Part shown: positions 31,661-41,010 of the stretch, piece after piece
How positions within the stretch are numbered: position 1 is the stretch's first letter
Layout of the letters: each line of letters opens with the position of its first letter
Assembly: GCF_023078375.1 (NCBI RefSeq)
Contig: NZ_CP095554.1
Location: 3,588,501 to 3,652,500, forward strand
Source: Roseomonas gilardii subsp. gilardii
GTDB lineage: Bacteria; Pseudomonadota; Alphaproteobacteria; Acetobacterales; Acetobacteraceae
DNA: 64,000 nt
Reading direction: 5' to 3'
Made by a program: the position numbers and the translations under genes
Notes under the pieces: generated by a model
Databases searched by the model: none
What the model saw: the letters and a program-made list of their open reading frames with translations, nothing else
What the model was told of the DNA's origin: nothing

Positions 31661-32680
31661 ATGAACCGCCGAAACCTGCTCGCCGGGCTGGCCGGTGGCC
31701 TCGCCCTCCGCGCCGCCACAGCCGGCGCGCAGCCCCTGCCGCCCGTCCCCGGAGGGGCCGTGCCGCCGCGCAGCGACGATACGCTCGGCCTCATGGCCGC
31801 CGGCCTGGACGGGACCTATATCCGCTTCGCCGACGACATTTCCAACGTGCTCGACGGGGTGGATGGGCTGCGCATCCTGGCCATGATCGGGCGCGGCTCG
31901 CTGCAGAACCTGTCGGACCTGCTCTATCTGCCCCGGGTGGACCTCACCTTCGTGCAGTCGGACGTACTGGCCGCGGCCGCGCAGCAGCGGCTCTTCTCCG
32001 GCCTGCAACAGCAGGTGAACTACATCGCCAAGCTCTATGATGAAGAGGTGCACATCTTCGTCCGCCCCGGCATCGCGCGGCTGGAGGACCTCGCCGGGCG
32101 CCGGGTGAATGTGGAAAGCCGCCAGTCCGGCACGGCGATGACGGCGCAGTTCCTGTTCACGCAGCTCGGCCTGCGGGTGCAGACGGTGAACCTGCCTTCG
32201 AACGACGCCACGGAACTGCTGCGCCGGGGCGAGATCGACGCGGTGATGCGCATCGCCGGCAAGCCGATACGCTTTTCCACCCCTATGCCGGAGGGCACGC
32301 GGCTCCTGCCGGTCCCGCTTTCCGAGCAATTGCTGGAAGCCTATCTGCCAGCCACCTTCACGGCCCGGGACTATCCCGGCGTGGTTCCGGAGGGCGAGAG
32401 CGTGGACACGGTGGCGGTGGGCGCGGTCCTCGCCTGCTACAACCACCAGAACCCGATCCGGCGCGAGAGGCTGCAACGCTTCTCCCGGGCCTTCGCGCAG
32501 AAATTCGATGCCTTCCTGCAACCGCCACGGCACCCGAAATGGCGCGACGTGAACCTCGCCGCGACGCTGCCGGGCTGGACGCGCTTCGATCCGACGCTAC
32601 AGGCCGCCTCCGCCACCGCGGCGCCCCGTTCCAGGCAGGCTGCGCGCTCGCGCCTTCCGGCCAATCCGCCGGCGGACTGA
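31661..32680 (+). CDS. TAXI-family TRAP transporter solute-binding protein
   Basis: 339 residues with a signal peptide (MNRRNLLAGLAGGLALRAATAGAQ). The body reads as a type II periplasmic binding fold of the TAXI family: DGTYIRFADDISNVLDG, VDLTFVQSDVLAAAAQ, LAGRRVNVESRQSGTAMTAQFLF, EIDAVMRIAGKP. TAXI proteins deliver solutes to TRAP permeases, but no TRAP membrane subunit gene is adjacent, so this may be an orphan or a sensor-linked binding protein together with the TPR protein in front (inference). Pro/Ala-rich tail after residue 315. Confidence 0.8.
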   Translation: MNRRNLLAGLAGGLALRAATAGAQPLPPVPGGAVPPRSDDTLGLMAAGLDGTYIRFADDISNVLDGVDGLRILAMIGRGSLQNLSDLLYLPRVDLTFVQSDVLAAAAQQRLFSGLQQQVNYIAKLYDEEVHIFVRPGIARLEDLAGRRVNVESRQSGTAMTAQFLFTQLGLRVQTVNLPSNDATELLRRGEIDAVMRIAGKPIRFSTPMPEGTRLLPVPLSEQLLEAYLPATFTARDYPGVVPEGESVDTVAVGAVLACYNHQNPIRRERLQRFSRAFAQKFDAFLQPPRHPKWRDVNLAATLPGWTRFDPTLQAASATAAPRSRQAARSRLPANPPAD

Positions 32681-32825
32681 CGCGGCTGCAGGCGGAAGGG
32701 GCCGGAAGGATCCTTTCCCGCATGAAACTTTCTCTGGTCGTAATTATGGCCTAGGATCGCGAAATTCGTACCGCGCTGCACAAAAGAGACGGCCGGTCGC
32801 TTCGGGGGTGAAGGACAAGAACGGC

Positions 32826-34102
32826 ATGCGCCCTTCCGCCACTCTGGCCAGCCTGCTCCTGTTCGGCGGCTCGCTGAGCCTGGCAGCCATCGTGCCACGG
32901 CAGGATGCATATGCGGCCAGGCCGGACCAGCCGGCCTCGGAAGCGGTCCCACGAAATGTGCCTGACAAGCTGGCCCTGGCCGCCACCGCCCGGCCGATCG
33001 AACTGCCGGACAGCCTGCCGGCGCTGGAACAAGAGCGGGCCACGCTCCAGGAACGCCTCGCGCAGATCGGCCTGACGATCGACCGCATCCTGACCGGCGT
33101 GGTGATGGCGGCGCGGAAGGCCGATCCCTGGGGCCCCGCGCGGGAAAGCGATCCCGCGCCGGTCCTGGAAGCCCTGGGTCAGGAGCGGCAGTTGATCCTC
33201 GACCGGCTGGGACAGATCGACCGCAAGACCTTGTTGCTGGCCGCCGCGCCCGGCCCGGCACCGGGCCGTCTGGCCCCGCAGGACCCGGATGCCGATCTTC
33301 TGGCCGGTTTGGATTCATCGCCGGGGCTGGAGGATACCGAGACCGCGGAGGCGCTCATGGCGCGGGTCGAGCGCTTCGACGCCGCCATGGATCGCCTGCT
33401 GGCCAGCATCGAGGCGCCGCCGGACAGCCTGGAGCGCGGCGGCGCCAGCGGGGAAGAACTGTTGAAGCGGCTCTATGGGTTGCGGGACGCGCAGGCGCGG
33501 CTGCTGGAACGGATCGCCCGGATCGAACCGCCTTCCATCCCGCTCCCGCCGCCGAGCCCGCCGGAGGAGCAGGTCGCGTCGGCGCCGGCGGTTGACAGCC
33601 CGGCCCCGGTCTCGCCCACCGGAAACGACCCCACCCGAAACGACATGGTGGAAGCCACTTCCCCGGTCCGGGAAGCGGAAGCCCCGCCCCTGTTCCCGCC
33701 ACGCCGGAACCGCCCGCCGTAGCGGAAGCACCGACGGCGAAAACGCGGCTGGTGGAGGCCCCAGCGGTCGAGACACCGGTGATGAAGGCGCCGGCGGCAG
33801 AAGCCCCCGTGGCAGCACCGCCCGCACAGGCACCCGTGGCACCGCAGGTCCTGACCCTGGGACCGGCCGTCCCGCCACCTCCGCCGCCGCAGGCCCCACC
33901 TCCGGCGGAATCGCTCCCGGCGGCGCTGGCCATGGCCCCTTCGGTCCCGGCTGCGCAGCCGGTGCGGGACAGCGCTCCGGCTGTCCGGGAGGCAAGATTG
34001 ACGCCCGCCCTGCGCTGCCGGGCGCTGCTGCAACGGGCTCAGTTGGGGGAGGAACTGACGCCCACCGAGCGCAAGGACCTCCGGGGCGCCTGCGTGACGT
34101 GA
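32826..34102 (+). CDS. Exported coiled-coil and Pro/Ala-rich protein, interrupted by a frameshift
   Basis: Family not recognised. Signal peptide (MRPSATLASLLLFGGSLSLAA), then several short coiled-coil helices of one repeating type (LEQERATLQERLAQIGLTIDRIL, LGQERQLILDRLGQIDRKTLL, LRDAQARLLERIARIE), then a long Pro/Ala/Glu region and a short C-terminal basic segment (LRCRALLQRAQLGEELTPTERKDLRGAC). The frame breaks at the C runs 33682-33690: frame one stops at 33722, while the Pro-rich region continues in the next frame (TPEPPAVAEAPTAKT). One extra C joins them into 425 residues. Likely periplasmic or envelope-spanning. Confidence 0.6.
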
Positions 34103-34135
34103 CGCGGCAGCCCCGGCTCGCTCAGGCGGGGTGGA

Positions 34136-34282
34136 TCAGCGGGTGTGGCTGTAGTTGGTGCCCATATAGCCGCCGATGGACAGCTTCGGCGCCTCGCCCG
34201 CGATGGGGGCGTTTTCCGGAGCCGTGGCCACTTCCGGTCCGGGCATGCCGCAGCCGGCCAGCAGGAGCGGCAGCAGCAGCAT
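34136..34282 (-). CDS. Very small lipoprotein
   Basis: 48 residues from the ATG at 34282: MLLLPLLLAGCGMPGPEV has a minimal signal and lipobox (LAGC, lipidated Cys11), leaving a mature peptide of 38 residues ending GGYMGTNYSHTR. A longer frame starts at 34348. No family recognised. Convergent with the Pro-rich protein gene. Confidence 0.55.
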   Translation of the reverse strand: MLLLPLLLAGCGMPGPEVATAPENAPIAGEAPKLSIGGYMGTNYSHTR

Positions 34283-34353
34283 GGGCCGGGGATGCCATGG
34301 CAGCAGCCCCTTCGCCCCGGCATGTGTCGGAGGCGGTGCCCGGAACAAGGCGA

Positions 34354-34470
34354 TCAGCCCTCCCCTTCCTTCAGGAAGCTGCGGATGGCGAGCAGCACGA
34401 GAACAGCGGCCGCCGTGCAGAACAGGCCACCAAGAATCGCGAACAGGTCCCCAAGCGGAATCGTATCCAT
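34354..34470 (-). CDS. 38-residue single-pass membrane protein
   Basis: ATG at 34470 (reverse CAT), stop at 34354. It reads MDTIPLGDLFAILGG, then a hydrophobic helix with AAAVLVLLA, then a charged end RSFLKEGEG: a classic small membrane protein with N-out/C-in charge pattern. It sits directly upstream of the small lipoprotein gene on the same strand, so the two may be one transcript. No clear Shine-Dalgarno. Confidence 0.45.
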   Translation of the reverse strand: MDTIPLGDLFAILGGLFCTAAAVLVLLAIRSFLKEGEG

Positions 34471-34797
34471 GGCGCGGAAATGGGGCTCCTCTCCCCCGAT
34501 AAGCTATGTCTTTTGCTGCATGGCAGCCGCTCGAACATGCAAGCCATGCGTTACCGCCCGATCACACACCGAAGGCTGCCCGGGACGTCCCGGACTGGGC
34601 GCCGATGGGCCGCCTCCGTCACCCCTGGCTTGTGGCCCGGCGCAGCCGCCGCGTCGGTGTCGCCGGACACAGGATCCTTCGACGGAGATCATCCGAATGG
34701 ATGATGTTCCAGGGCGAGCCGTCCGGCGGGTCCGGGGCGCCGGCAACGTATGGCCGGCGCCACCGTCGCCGTCATGGATCCAGGCTGGCGGAGCGGC
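34471..34797. other. Gap without a supported gene
   Basis: About 330 bp between the 38-residue gene and the Gly-rich lipoprotein gene. Open frames here are Arg-rich and shadow-like. No terminator or repeat seen beyond short GC palindromes. Confidence 0.4.
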
Positions 34798-34995
34798 TTA
34801 GCGCCACCCGCCTGGCCCGCCCGGGCCACCGGGGCCATGGCCGCCCCAGCCAGGACCACCGGGGCCTCCTCTGGGCCCGCCATAGTCACCGCACCAGTTG
34901 AGGCCAAGCGGGCCGCAACCGCAGGCCGACAGGCTTCCTGCCATCAGCAGGAGAACCAGGACCCCGAACAGGCGACGCTTGTTACGCATCGGCAT
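34798..34995 (-). CDS. Small Gly/Pro-rich lipoprotein
   Basis: 65 residues from the ATG at 34995 (MPMRNKRRLFGVLVLLLMAG). Signal peptide with lipobox SAC (Cys near residue 25), then a Cys/Trp segment and a collagen-like GGPGGPGWGGHGPGGPGG tail. No recognised family. Its ribosome-binding site GGAG lies in the 3' arm of a perfect 15-bp hairpin (35006-35040), which may control translation. Confidence 0.6.
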   Translation of the reverse strand: MPMRNKRRLFGVLVLLLMAGSLSACGCGPLGLNWCGDYGGPRGGPGGPGWGGHGPGGPGGPGGWR

Positions 34996-35005
34996 GTAAT
35001 TATCC

Positions 35006-35040
35006 CATCTCCACACGGCCTCCGGGGCCGTGTGGAGATG
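35006..35040 (-). promoter_or_regulatory. Perfect 15-bp inverted repeat overlapping the lipoprotein ribosome-binding site
   Basis: CATCTCCACACGGCC (35006-35020), a 5-nt loop, and its exact complement (35026-35040). In the minus-strand transcript the arm nearest the gene ends GTGTGGAGATG, placing the GGAG about 14 nt before the ATG at 34995. Folding would hide the site. No T-run follows, so it is not a normal terminator. Confidence 0.7.
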
Positions 35041-35163
35041 AAACGCGGCGAAGATGGCAAATATTGGCAAGGAGCCGTCATAGCGGCGACAAGTATCGGT
35101 GAGCCCAGCCACCCGGTTTCATTCCGGGACCGGATGACAGGCGCGGTTACGGGGTATGCGGCA

Positions 35164-37493
35164 TCAGCCACCCGGCGGGTCGAAGGCACGGACCGGCGGC
35201 AGGTTGCCGGTGAAGCGTTCCACCTCGACCGTGGTGAGCTGCCCGGTGCAGCCCTGCGCCAGGGCGGAGGTGCCGACATCGCGCGTCAGCACGTTGGGAT
35301 TGCCATGGACGCAGAGCGGCGCCTCCTCCTCCGGATCGGCCGGGTCGTACCAGGCGCCGGTGGGAAGCTGCACCACGCCCTGCCGCACATCCTCCGTCAC
35401 CATCACCGCCGCGAGGCAGGCGCCGCGCGCGTTGAACAGGCGGATGATGTCGCCCTCCGCGATGCCGCGCGCCGCCGCATCCACCGGATGCATCCGCGCC
35501 ACCTCCCGGCCGCGATGCTTGGCCCTGGCGCTGTGCCCGCCGAAATCGAGCTGGCTGTGCAGCCGGGTCGCGGGCTGGTTCGCGACGAGGAAGAGCGGCG
35601 CCTCGGCACGGGGCGCATCCTCGGGGGCAGCCAGGCGGGGTGGCCGGGGCAATCGGCCTCGCCATAGGAATCGATGGTGCTGGAGAAGACCTCGATGCGG
35701 CCCGAAGGAGTGGGGAGCGGGTTCGCCACCGGGTCCTCGCGGAAGCGGCGCAGCTCGCCGCCGTCATCTTCTTCCTGCGGCAGGGTCAGGCTGCCCGCCT
35801 CCCAGAATTGCGCGAAGTCCGGCGCCGGCAGCCCCTTCTCCTCCAGGCCCTTGCGGGTGCGCTCGTAGAGATGCTCCAGCCATTGCCGGGCGTCGCGCCC
35901 CTCGGTGAACTCCGCGCCCCTGCCCAGGCGATCCGCCAGCCCGGCGAAGATGGTGTAATCGTCCCGCGCCTCGCCGAAGGGCTCGGCCACCCTGTGCATG
36001 GCCACCATCAGCGGGTCGTTGGAGCTGGCCCCGATATCCTCGCGCTCCAGCGTCATGGTGCAGGGCAAAACGATATCCGCGTGCCGCGCCGTGGCGGTCC
36101 AGGCCAGTTCATGCACCACCAGCGTATCCAGCCGGGCGAAGGCGCGGCGCAGGCGGTTCAGGTCCTGGTGGTGGTGGAAGGGATTGCCGCCCGCCCAGTA
36201 GACGAGGCGGATATCGGGATAGGTCCGCGTCTGCCCGTTGTAGCGATAGGTCCCGCCCGGGTTCAGCAGCATGTCGGAGATGCGCGCCACCGGGATGTAG
36301 TCGGCGACGCGGTTGCGCCCCTGTGCCAGCGTCGGCAGCGGCACCGCGCTGTTGCGGCGGCCGTAATAGCCGATGGCCCCCAGCGCATAGCCGTAGCCGC
36401 CGCCCGGCAGGCCGATCTGCCCCAGCGCGGCGGCGAGGACGGCGCCCATCCAGACGGGCTGTTCGCCATGCTCGGCGCGCTGCAGGGAATGGGCCACCAC
36501 CACCAGCACGCGCTTGCCGTGCAGGCGGCGGGCCAGGGCGCGGATCTCCTCCGCCGGGAGGCCAGTGATCGGTGCGGCCCAGATGGCATCCTTGGGCTGG
36601 CCATCCGCCTCGCCCATCAGGTAGCGCTCGAAGACCGGCCAGCCTTCGGTGTAGCGGTCGAGGAAGGCGCGGTCGTGCAGACCCTCCGCCACCAGCGTGT
36701 GCACCAGCGCCAGCATCAGCGCCGTGTCGCTGCCGGGAATATTGGCGATCCATTCGGCGCCGGCCTCCGGCGGCAGGTCGCTGCGCAGCGGCCCGACCAG
36801 CAGGAAGTCGCACCCCCGGGCACGGGCGCGGGCCATGGCGCCGCGCTCGACATGCTGGCTGATGCTGCCGCCCGCCACCATGCTGTTCTTCAGCGCCATG
36901 CCGCCGAAAGCGATCACCGCCTCGGTGTGCTCGGCGATCTGTTCCCAGGTGACGTTGCGGCGGGTCAGGTCGTCATAGCTGCCCAGCACATGCGGCACGA
37001 TCACGCTGGCCGCGCCGGAGCTGTAGGTGTTCACCGAGCGCACATAGCCGCCCATGGCGATGTTCAGGAAGCGGTGCACCTGGCTCTGCGCGTGGTGGAA
37101 GCGCCCGGCGCTGGCCCAGCCATAGGAGCCGCCGAAGACCGCCCCCGGCCCATGGGTGTCACGGATGCGGCCCAGCTCGGCACCCAGCCGGTCCAGCACC
37201 TCCTCCCAGGACACGGGGACGAACTCGTCCCGCCCGCGCCGGCCATCGGGGCCGGGGCCGCGCTCCAGCCAGCCGCGGCGGATCATGGGCTGGGCGATGC
37301 GGGCACGGTGGCGCAGGGCGGTGGGGAAGTTGTCGATGATCCCGTTCGGGTCGGGATCGCCCGCATAGGGGCGGACATCCAGGACGCCGTCCCGCAGCCG
37401 TGCCGAGAAGACGCCCCAGTGGGAGGTATGTGGCTGGAAGCCATCCCCGGCGAGGCTGACCGGCGGCAGTTCGGCGGCGTCCGTCATGGGCAT
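35164..37493 (-). CDS. Molybdopterin S/N-oxide reductase, BisC/TorA type, interrupted by a frameshift
   Basis: DMSO-reductase family enzyme binding bis-MGD: HTSHWGVF at the start, GGSYGWASAGRFHHAQSQ, the Mo-ligand Ser region VNTYSSGAASVIVPHVLG, GMALKNSMVAGG, GYGYALGAIGYYG and the C-terminal dinucleotide-binding domain. No Tat signal and no N-terminal Fe-S cysteines; with about 776 residues this matches cytoplasmic biotin (or methionine) sulfoxide reductase BisC in size. The frame breaks at the G5 run 35623-35627: the last 150 residues (LFLVANQPATRLHSQLDFGGHS...HPVDAAARGIAEGD) are in another frame, and one extra base joins them. Start at 37493 or 37487. Confidence 0.85.
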
Positions 37494-37754
37494 CCTTTCG
37501 TGATGTCGTGGCGGCCGGAGAAGGCGTCCGGAGCGACATGCAATCCGGCGGTCCTTGTGGCGCCGGATGCGCCGCGGGTCCATCGCAAGACTGGCATGGC
37601 GGCCGTTCCGCGCGCTCCAGGCTCGTTCCGGCTGGATGGCAGGGGCCCATTCCATCACATCCGCCGGAGATCGGGGGCCATCGGCGCACATCACCCATCC
37701 CCGGCGATATCGGCCACCCCTATCTATAGGGCCTAGAGCAAGGAGCGAACCGGG

Positions 37755-38030
37755 ATGAAGGCAGAGCAGGAGGATTTCACCCCCGTCCCCGGGCACCAGG
37801 AAGCTGTCCATCGTGCCCGGGTCCTGGCCAGGCTGGTGGAGGAGCAGTTGCTCGGCCACCCTGCCCTCGCCACCAACTTCTTCTGGCGCAACAAGGCCGA
37901 GCAGGCTCTCGACGCCCTGAGCGACCTCGCCGCCGCACTGGAGGCCGGAGCACCCCGCCGGCGGATGGTGGAGGCACCGGGCGGACGCGGCCAGGCCCCT
38001 GGGATGACGATGCCTCGCGCCGAACTCTGA
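37755..38030 (+). CDS. Small hypothetical protein
   Basis: 91 residues, preceded by a good AAGGAG. Soluble and helical (HQEAVHRARVLARLVEEQLL, NKAEQALDALSDLAAALEAG) with a disordered tail. Not recognised. It is divergent from the molybdoenzyme gene (about 260 bp between starts). Confidence 0.55.
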   Translation: MKAEQEDFTPVPGHQEAVHRARVLARLVEEQLLGHPALATNFFWRNKAEQALDALSDLAAALEAGAPRRRMVEAPGGRGQAPGMTMPRAEL

Positions 38031-38166
38031 GGAGAACAGGCGGCAACAGCACCCCCTCCCCTGCGCCGGGCGCAGGACTGGACGCGCCTCTTTGGGCGCG
38101 ACAGGCTCCCGCCATGGGCGCAGAATGCGGCACGGGGCTCCACCCCATTCCGCGGAAGAACCCGTG

Positions 38167-38985
38167 ATGTCGGGAGACGAGGCGTTGCAGCCGGGTTCCT
38201 GGAACCGTCCGAACACCTTCTGGCCGGTGCAGAATGGCTGGAGGATGCTGTTCCGGTCGGAGCCGAACGAGGTTCAGTTCGGCCTGACCCTGGCCTTCAT
38301 CGCCGGGGCCATCAATGCCGGCGGCTTCATGATCGTGGGGCAGTACACCTCCCACATGTCGGGCATCGTCTCGGCCATGGCAGATGGTGCCGCGGCCGGG
38401 GCCTGGGCCCTGCTCCTCGCCGGGCTGGCGGCCCTTTGCTCCTTCCTGGGCGGCGCCGCCTGCTCGGCCATCCTCATCAACTGGTGCCGGCGGCACCATG
38501 CGCGCAGCCAGTATGCCCTGCCCCTGCTCCTGGAGGCCCTGCTGGTGGCGGGCCTGGGGCTGCTGGGGGAACATCTCCCGCCGGGCATCGCCATCGCGGT
38601 GCTGGTGCCGCTGCTCTGTTTCCTGATGGGGCTGCAGAATGCCACCATCACCAAGATCTCCGGCGCGCGCATCCGCACCACCCACGTGACCGGCATCGTC
38701 ACCGATATCGGGATCGAGCTCGGCAAGCTGTTCTACTGGAACATCCATGTGACCGAGGCGAACGCCCCGCATGTCCGGGCGGACCGTGCCAAGCTCCGCC
38801 TGCTGTCCAGCTTCCTCGGCTGCTTCTTCGTCGGCGGAGTCCTGGGCGCGGTGGGCTTCAGCCATATCGGGCTGGCTGCCTTCCTGCCGCTTTCGGTCCT
38901 GCTACTCCTGCTGGCCAGTGCCGTTGTCCAGCCGGCGCCGGATATGACGGCGGGAGCCGGGCGCGGCCTGCCGGATCGGAGCTAG
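38167..38985 (+). CDS. DUF1275 (YoaK-like) membrane protein
   Basis: 272 residues from the ATG at 38167. DUF1275 features: FIAGAINAGGFMIVGQYTSHMSGIVSAMAD in the first helix pair, FLMGLQNATITKISGARIRTTHVTGIVTDIGIELG, and six or seven TM segments. Inner-membrane protein of unknown transport role. An N-terminal 30-residue cytoplasmic tail precedes TM1. Confidence 0.85.
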   Translation: MSGDEALQPGSWNRPNTFWPVQNGWRMLFRSEPNEVQFGLTLAFIAGAINAGGFMIVGQYTSHMSGIVSAMADGAAAGAWALLLAGLAALCSFLGGAACSAILINWCRRHHARSQYALPLLLEALLVAGLGLLGEHLPPGIAIAVLVPLLCFLMGLQNATITKISGARIRTTHVTGIVTDIGIELGKLFYWNIHVTEANAPHVRADRAKLRLLSSFLGCFFVGGVLGAVGFSHIGLAAFLPLSVLLLLLASAVVQPAPDMTAGAGRGLPDRS

Positions 38986-39169
38986 CGGCTCCACAGAATA
39001 CAATCCCAGGTAGACATTACCCGTTTCGCATGCAACCTTTTGGCTCAGCAGCGGCTGGGGATCCCTGATGTGACGTTGTCCGGAAAAACCTCCCCCTTCC
39101 GGCCGGGCCGCTCCACGACCCGCGACTGCCTCCCCCTTTCTTCCAGCGACGGTCCTTCCGCCCGAATCC

Positions 39170-39592
39170 ATGCAGCTTCCCCTCGTGAATGCGCTCAGTC
39201 CCATCAGCCAGGACCGCACGGAGGATGCCGTCTATGACGTGCTGATCGTGGACGATGACGACCTGGTGCGGGCGACACTCGCTTCCGTGATGGAGGACGA
39301 GGGCTGGACTGTAAGGGAGGCCCGTAACCCCGCCGAGGCACTGGGCGCCTGCGCCGGGCCGGAACGCTGCCGCCTGCTGCTGACGGACATCAATCTCGGC
39401 ATGCCGCAGGACGGCTTCGACGTCGCGGCCATCCTGCGGCAGCGCTTCCCGGACCTGCCGGTCGTGTTCATCACCGGCCGGCCCTGGGTCTATGAGAACC
39501 GGCGCTTCGGCAAGCGGGAGCGCGCCCTGTCGAAGCCCCTGACCATGTCCTCGCTCGCCGAGACGGTGCGGGAGCTCATGCAGGCCGGCTGA
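39170..39592 (+). CDS. Stand-alone response-regulator receiver protein
   Basis: 140 residues. CheY-like receiver domain: acidic triad VDDDD near the start, phosphoacceptor Asp in [10 protein letters not shown], Thr in VFITGRP and Lys in LSKPLTM. No output domain, so it acts by phospho-relay or protein contact. A 21-residue extension precedes the domain. No histidine kinase gene nearby. Confidence 0.85.
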   Translation: MQLPLVNALSPISQDRTEDAVYDVLIVDDDDLVRATLASVMEDEGWTVREARNPAEALGACAGPERCRLLLTDINLGMPQDGFDVAAILRQRFPDLPVVFITGRPWVYENRRFGKRERALSKPLTMSSLAETVRELMQAG

Positions 39593-39785
39593 GGCTTGCC
39601 GCCTTCTCCTTTCATCCCTTGCCTTTATCCCTTGGCGGTGTCGCGTTTCCCGCGCGAAGGGGATAGACCTCCCTTACCCTGCGGCCGGAATGCTACCCGC
39701 AGGCCCAGGCCGCGGCGGCACCCCTGTGCCGCCCCTTGTCCAGACGGCCCCATGCGAAGGCGGGCCGAAGAAGGAGGATCCCCCG

Positions 39786-40994
39786 ATGAACGCCATCCCC
39801 GGCAGCGAGTCGAAGGCCAAGGCCGCGCGTCCCGTCTTCCAGTGGGATGACGCGCTGCTGCTGGAGGACCAGCTGAACGAGGAGGAGCGCATGATCCGCG
39901 ACGCGGCGCGCGCCTTCTGCCAGGACAAGCTGATGCCCCGCGTGCTGGAGGCCAACCGGCGCGAGCATTTCGACCGTGAGATCATGAACGAGTTCGGCGA
40001 GCAGGGCTTCCTGGGCGCGACGCTGGAGGGCTATGGCTGCGCCGGGGTCGGCTATGTCTCCTACGGGCTGATCGCGCGAGAGGTGGAGCGGGTCGATTCC
40101 GGCTACCGCTCCGCCTTCTCGGTGCAGTCCTCGCTGGTCATGTATCCGATCCACGCCTTCGGCTCCGAGGCGCAGAAGGAGAAGTACCTGCCGAAGCTGC
40201 GCAGCGGCGAATGGGTCGGCTGCTTCGGCCTGACCGAGCCCGATGCCGGCTCCGACCCCAATTCCATGCGCACCCGTGCGAGGAAGGTCGATGGCGGCCA
40301 CTCCCTCTCCGGCTCCAAGACCTGGATCAGCAATTCCCCGATCGCCGATGTCTTCGTGGTCTGGGCCAAGGACGATGAGGGGACCTTGCGCGGCTTCATC
40401 CTGGAGAAGGGGATGAAGGGGCTCACCGCGCCCAAGATCGAGGGCAAGTTCAGCCTGCGCGCCTCCATCACCGGCATGATCATGATGGACGAGGTCTTCG
40501 TCCCCGAGGAGAACCGCCTGCCGGGCGTGAAGAGCTTCGCCGGCCCCTTCTCCTGCCTCAACCGCGCCCGCTACGGCATCTCCTGGGGCGTGCTGGGCGC
40601 GGCCGAGGATTGCTGGCACCGCGCCCGCGACTACACCATGAACCGCATCATGTTCGGCCGGCCGCTGGCGCAGACGCAGCTGATCCAGAAGAAGCTCGCC
40701 GACATGCAGACGGAGATCACGCTGGGGCTCCAGGCTTCGCTGCGCGTCGGGCGCCTGTTCGACGAGCACAAGGCGGCGCCGGAGATGATCTCCCTGATCA
40801 AGCGCAACAACTGCGGCAAGGCGCTCGACATCGCCCGCATGGCCCGCGACATGCATGGCGGCAATGGCATCGTGGACGAGTACCACGTGATCCGCCACGC
40901 CATGAACCTGGAGACGGTGAACACCTACGAGGGTACGCACGACGTCCATGCGCTGATCCTGGGCCGCGCCCAGACCGGCCTGAACGCCTTCTGA
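39786..40994 (+). CDS. gcdH: Glutaryl-CoA dehydrogenase
   Basis: 402 residues from the ATG at 39786, preceded by AAGGAGG. Acyl-CoA dehydrogenase flavoprotein; [37 protein letters not shown] and the catalytic-base segment [19 protein letters not shown] (Glu382) match glutaryl-CoA dehydrogenases, which oxidise and decarboxylate glutaryl-CoA to crotonyl-CoA in lysine/tryptophan breakdown. A family III CoA-transferase gene follows after 16 bp, probably supplying glutaryl-CoA. Confidence 0.92.
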   Translation: MNAIPGSESKAKAARPVFQWDDALLLEDQLNEEERMIRDAARAFCQDKLMPRVLEANRREHFDREIMNEFGEQGFLGATLEGYGCAGVGYVSYGLIAREVERVDSGYRSAFSVQSSLVMYPIHAFGSEAQKEKYLPKLRSGEWVGCFGLTEPDAGSDPNSMRTRARKVDGGHSLSGSKTWISNSPIADVFVVWAKDDEGTLRGFILEKGMKGLTAPKIEGKFSLRASITGMIMMDEVFVPEENRLPGVKSFAGPFSCLNRARYGISWGVLGAAEDCWHRARDYTMNRIMFGRPLAQTQLIQKKLADMQTEITLGLQASLRVGRLFDEHKAAPEMISLIKRNNCGKALDIARMARDMHGGNGIVDEYHVIRHAMNLETVNTYEGTHDVHALILGRAQTGLNAF

Positions 40995-41010
40995 GCGGGC
41001 GGGCAGCAGC

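Noticed and set aside
34504-34746. 80-residue minus-strand frame in the gap before the Gly-rich lipoprotein gene
   Set aside because: Arg/Gly/Pro composition typical of chance frames in GC-rich DNA, no start signal, no fold-like pattern.
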